Assembly (NCBI GenBank): GCA_900539835.1
Contig: UQDR01000001.1
Coordinates: 62,001 to 126,000 of the forward strand
Length of the DNA stretch: 64,000 bases
Reading direction: 5' to 3'
Source of the DNA: an uncultured Ruminococcus sp.
GTDB taxonomy: Bacteria; Bacillota; Clostridia; Oscillospirales; Ruminococcaceae
Below, in pieces: positions 61,288 to 64,000 of this stretch. Each line of letters starts with the position of its first letter. The stretch's first letter is position 1. Made by a program: the position numbers and the translations under genes. The notes beneath the pieces are model-generated. The model saw only the letters and a program-made list of their open reading frames with translations, was not told the DNA's origin and made no database searches.

Positions 61288-62499
61288 ATGGAAAAACGCT
61301 TTGTTTATGCTGATAATGCCGCCACGACCTGTGTTTCCAAAAAAGCACTTGAAGCTGCTCTGCCTTATTTTACTGAACAATATGGCAACGCCTCAAGTAT
61401 ATATACAATGGGAATGAATGCGGCAAAGGCTATTTTAAAAGCAAGAGAGCAGGTTGCTGATGCAATCGGCGCAAAAGTGAATGAAATATACTTTACAAGC
61501 GGTGGTTCTGAAGCGGATAACTGGGCAATAAGGGGTTCAGCTTTAAACGGCGCTAAAAAAGGTAAAAAACATATTATAACTACAGTTTTTGAACATCATG
61601 CTGTGCTTCATACATGCGAATTTCTTGAAAAGCAAGGTTTTGAAGTAACATATCTTCCGGTTGATGAGCACGGTCTGATTACTGCTAAACAGGTTGAAGA
61701 TGCAATTCGTGAGGATACTTGCCTCGTAACAATAATGTTTGCTAATAATGAAATCGGAACGATTATGCCAATCTCTGAAATCGGGAAAATCTGCAAGGAA
61801 ATGAAAGTTCCGTTCCATACTGATGCAGTTCAGGCAATAGGAAATGTACCAATCAATGTAAAAGACATGAACATTGATATGCTTTCATTGTCCGGTCATA
61901 AAATTCATGCTCCGAAAGGAATTGGCTGTTTATATATAAGAGGCGGAATTTCAATTCCTAATCTCATTTTCGGCGGAGCTCAGGAAAGAAGCAAAAGAGC
62001 CGGAACAGAAAATGTTCCGTCAATCGTTGCTTTGGGAGAGGCTATTAATGACGCCTGTGCCAATATCGAAAGCAAAGGCAAAAAGGTATCAAAGCTAAGA
62101 GACAAGCTTATTAATGAAATTTTGAAAATACCGGAAACAAGACTCAATGGTGATACTGAAAAGCGGCTTCCCGGAAATGTTAATATTTCTATCAGAGGAA
62201 TTGAGGGCGAGAGCCTGCTTCTTACATTGGATATGAATGGTATTGCAGCTTCATCCGGTTCTGCATGTACAAGCGGTTCTCTTGATCCTTCTCATGTGCT
62301 TCTTGCAATAGGTCTGCCTCACGAAATCGCACATGGATCATTAAGACTTACAATAAATGAAGATACAACTGAAGAGGATGTTAATTATATTCTTTCTGTA
62401 ATCCCCGGAGTTGTAAAGAGACTTAGAAGTATGTCTCCGCTTTGGGAAAGAATATGCAAAGAGGAAGGCTTGACATCCGAGGGATATAAAATTCAATAG
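61288..62499 (+). CDS. Cysteine desulfurase (NifS/IscS type)
   Basis: PLP enzyme that takes sulfur from cysteine for Fe-S clusters and tRNA thiolation. The N-terminus has YADNAATTCVSKKALEA; the PLP lysine is in LSGHKIHAPKGIG; the catalytic Cys is in the flexible loop SSGSACTSGSLDPSHVL. The HTDAVQAIGN Asp/Gln/His residues bind PLP. At 403 residues it has the usual length. Linked to iscU (23 bases on) and to mnmA, it supplies sulfur to both. Confidence 0.96.
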   Translation: MEKRFVYADNAATTCVSKKALEAALPYFTEQYGNASSIYTMGMNAAKAILKAREQVADAIGAKVNEIYFTSGGSEADNWAIRGSALNGAKKGKKHIITTVFEHHAVLHTCEFLEKQGFEVTYLPVDEHGLITAKQVEDAIREDTCLVTIMFANNEIGTIMPISEIGKICKEMKVPFHTDAVQAIGNVPINVKDMNIDMLSLSGHKIHAPKGIGCLYIRGGISIPNLIFGGAQERSKRAGTENVPSIVALGEAINDACANIESKGKKVSKLRDKLINEILKIPETRLNGDTEKRLPGNVNISIRGIEGESLLLTLDMNGIAASSGSACTSGSLDPSHVLLAIGLPHEIAHGSLRLTINEDTTEEDVNYILSVIPGVVKRLRSMSPLWERICKEEGLTSEGYKIQ

Positions 62500-62522
62500 G
62501 ATAAAATAAAGGAGAATTTTAA

Positions 62523-62954
62523 ATGATTTACAGTGAAAAAGTAATGGATCATTTTGCTAATCCACGTAACGTCGGTGAAATTGAAAACGCTGACGGAATC
62601 GGTGAAGTGGGCAATGCAAAGTGCGGAGATATTATGAAAATGTATATTAAAGTTGACGATGGAATTATTTCTGATGTCAAATTTAAAACTTTCGGATGCG
62701 GCGCTGCAATCGCTACATCATCAATAGCTACTGAAATGATTAAAGGAAAAGCTATTGAAGACGCATTAAAAGTTACCAATAAAGCAGTTATTGAAGCTTT
62801 GGACGGACTTCCGCCAGCAAAGCTTCACTGCTCTGTTCTCGCTGAACAGGCCATGAAAGCAGCTATTTCAGATTACTATACAAAACAAGGCATTGACCCA
62901 ACACCTTTTGTTGGTGAAAGCTGTAGCTGCGGCGACTGTGAAGGCTGCCATTAA
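62523..62954 (+). CDS. Fe-S cluster assembly scaffold IscU/NifU-N with Cys-rich tail
   Basis: Scaffold on which Fe-S clusters are built. The three cluster ligands are in GNAKCGDIMKM, FKTFGCGAAIATSS and PAKLHCSVLAEQA. The common core (about 125 residues) is followed by an unusual C-terminal tail ESCSCGDCEGCH with four cysteines and a final His, similar to the tail on the YlbF/YmcA-family protein at 1901-2311. At 143 residues it is slightly long. GGAGAA precedes the ATG. Confidence 0.95.
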   Translation: MIYSEKVMDHFANPRNVGEIENADGIGEVGNAKCGDIMKMYIKVDDGIISDVKFKTFGCGAAIATSSIATEMIKGKAIEDALKVTNKAVIEALDGLPPAKLHCSVLAEQAMKAAISDYYTKQGIDPTPFVGESCSCGDCEGCH

Positions 62955-62965
62955 TTAAAATACTT

Positions 62966-62993
62966 ACAGGCGGAATTATCCGCCTGTTTTATT
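62966..62993 (+). terminator. Terminator or attenuator between iscU and mnmA
   Basis: ACAGGCGGA (62966-62974) and TCCGCCTGT (62979-62987) form a perfect 9-bp stem around ATTA, followed by TTTTATT. mnmA starts only 24 bases later with no clear promoter, so it may be partly read through. Confidence 0.75.
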
Positions 62994-63016
62994 ATACAGA
63001 TGTTAAAGGTGATAAA

Positions 63017-64000
63017 ATGTCAGAAAATAAAAAAGTTCTTGTTGCCATGAGCGGAGGAGTTGACAGCTCTGTTGCTGTCAAGTTGCTTATTGACAAAGGA
63101 TATGATTGTGCGGGTGCTACTATGCGTCTGTATTCTAATGAAGATATAGGAATGGATAAATCCAAAACATGCTGTTCTTTGAATGACGTTGAAGATGCAC
63201 GTTTTGTAGCATTCAAATTAGGCATTGATTTTCATGTGTTCAACTTCTCTTCTGATTTTAAAGAAAAAGTCATAGATAATTTTATAGATACTTATTTAAA
63301 TGGCGGTACTCCTAATCCTTGCATTGAATGCAACAAGCATCTGAAATTTCAAAAATTTTTGGAACGTGCAAGACTTCTTGAATATGAATACATTGCAACC
63401 GGTCACTATGTAAAACGTGAATATAACGAAAAGAGCGGACGTTGGAATTTAAAACGCTCTCCTGATATAAAAAAAGACCAAAGCTATGTTTTATATTCTA
63501 TGACTCAGGATCAGATTGCACACACGCTTTTTCCGGTGGGAGATTTAAGCAAAGACGAAATAAGATCCATAGCCGAAAAAAATTCTTTAATTAACGCAGA
63601 CAAGCCGGATTCTCAGGATATTTGTTTTATTCCAGATGGGGACTATGCAAATTTCATTATCAGCAAAGCTGGCAAACAAGATGAAGGAGATATAATTCTG
63701 TCTGACGGAACTAAACTGGGAAGGCACAAAGGATTAATAAACTATACTATTGGACAAAGAAAAGGAATTGGGGTATCTTATTCAGAACCCTTATTTGTAA
63801 TTGATAAAAATCTTGAGAATAATACTCTCATTCTCGGAACAAAAGATAAACAGGGATGTACATCACTTATAGCTGATAATGTAAACTTTATTCCTTTTGA
63901 AAAGCTTACTGAACCTATTAACTGTACTGCTCAGACAAGATATCATCAAAATGATGTTCCATGCACAGTATATCCGCTTGACAACAATCAAATTCGGGTC
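63017..64000 (+). CDS. mnmA: tRNA-uridine 2-sulfurtransferase MnmA (3' end beyond window)
   Basis: MnmA thiolates U34 of tRNAs for Glu, Gln and Lys using sulfur relayed from a cysteine desulfurase. The PP-loop motif is SGGVDSSV, the catalytic cysteines are in TPNPCIECNKHLKF and SQDICFIPDGDY, and ATGHYVKRE is conserved. The frame remains open to the window edge, giving 328 of about 360 residues. AAAGGTGA precedes the ATG. The iscS-iscU-mnmA cluster makes a local sulfur-transfer unit. Confidence 0.97.
   Translation, partial: MSENKKVLVAMSGGVDSSVAVKLLIDKGYDCAGATMRLYSNEDIGMDKSKTCCSLNDVEDARFVAFKLGIDFHVFNFSSDFKEKVIDNFIDTYLNGGTPNPCIECNKHLKFQKFLERARLLEYEYIATGHYVKREYNEKSGRWNLKRSPDIKKDQSYVLYSMTQDQIAHTLFPVGDLSKDEIRSIAEKNSLINADKPDSQDICFIPDGDYANFIISKAGKQDEGDIILSDGTKLGRHKGLINYTIGQRKGIGVSYSEPLFVIDKNLENNTLILGTKDKQGCTSLIADNVNFIPFEKLTEPINCTAQTRYHQNDVPCTVYPLDNNQIRV

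Overview
The window looks like a chromosomal segment of a low-GC, spore-forming, anaerobic Firmicute, most like an uncultured or gut member of the Oscillospiraceae/Ruminococcaceae (Clostridia). The evidence is AT-rich DNA with near-consensus sigma-A promoters, sporulation genes (yqfC, yqfD, ylbJ), T-box and SAM-I riboswitches, tRNA-dependent amidation (GatCAB), ferredoxin-linked keto-acid oxidation (iorAB) and Bacillus-like gene order (miaB-ymcA-mutS; yqfC-yqfD-phoH-ybeY-dgkA; ylxM-ffh-rpsP-khpA). I see no tRNA or rRNA gene, CRISPR array, intact insertion sequence or prophage. Nearly all of it is core chromosome.

Layout. 1-3.8 kb (-): miaB, a YlbF/YmcA-family gene and mutS (cut by the window edge). 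3.8-8.6 kb: phoH-ybeY-dgkA and yqfC-yqfD (-), with ylbJ divergent (+). 8.6-13.9 kb (-): ligA-gatC-gatA-gatB, the first amidotransferase set. 13.9-17.5 kb: an unrecognised nuclease-like protein, a D,D-carboxypeptidase and an AI-2E-family permease. 17.6-25.7 kb (+): a complete tryptophan operon under a Trp-specifier T-box, trpE-trpS-trpGD-trpC-trpF-trpB-trpA, with the Trp-tRNA synthetase gene inside it. 25.7-29.1 kb (-): a Tyr-specifier T-box followed by a radical SAM gene, a possible 11-codon ORF, an epimerase gene and finally tyrS. 29.1-34.7 kb: glyA, a small membrane protein, ruvX, a split TauE/SafE transporter and ylxM-ffh-rpsP-khpA. An RNA-like pseudoknot element lies between rpsP and khpA.

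34.8-41.9 kb: an aldo/keto reductase, then a second amidotransferase operon, gatC2-gatA2-gatB2::aspS, whose last gene fuses GatB to an archaeal-type aspartyl-tRNA synthetase, then a diaminopimelate decarboxylase. 42.1-46.7 kb (-): a ferredoxin, then iorA-iorB-paaK-ACT for aryl-keto-acid oxidation and aryl-CoA/acid interconversion. 47-52.6 kb: a P-loop kinase, feoA-feoB with a small Cys-rich partner, a PHP-type phosphatase, and metK under a SAM-I riboswitch. 52.6-60.4 kb (-): addB, a small exported protein, a two-gene cobalamin methionine synthase (activation domain plus catalytic protein) and a Cys-rich protein. 60.6-64 kb (+): rnhA, then iscS-iscU-mnmA (Fe-S assembly and tRNA thiolation; mnmA cut by the edge).

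The strongest candidates for something new are: (1) the GatB-AspRS fusion, a one-operon Asn-tRNA transamidation machine beside a complete second GatCAB set; (2) the nested pseudoknot element between rpsP and khpA; (3) a perfect 10-bp palindrome over the predicted start point of the SRP operon; (4) the Tyr T-box whose leader is separated from tyrS by two metabolic genes and a possible micro-ORF.
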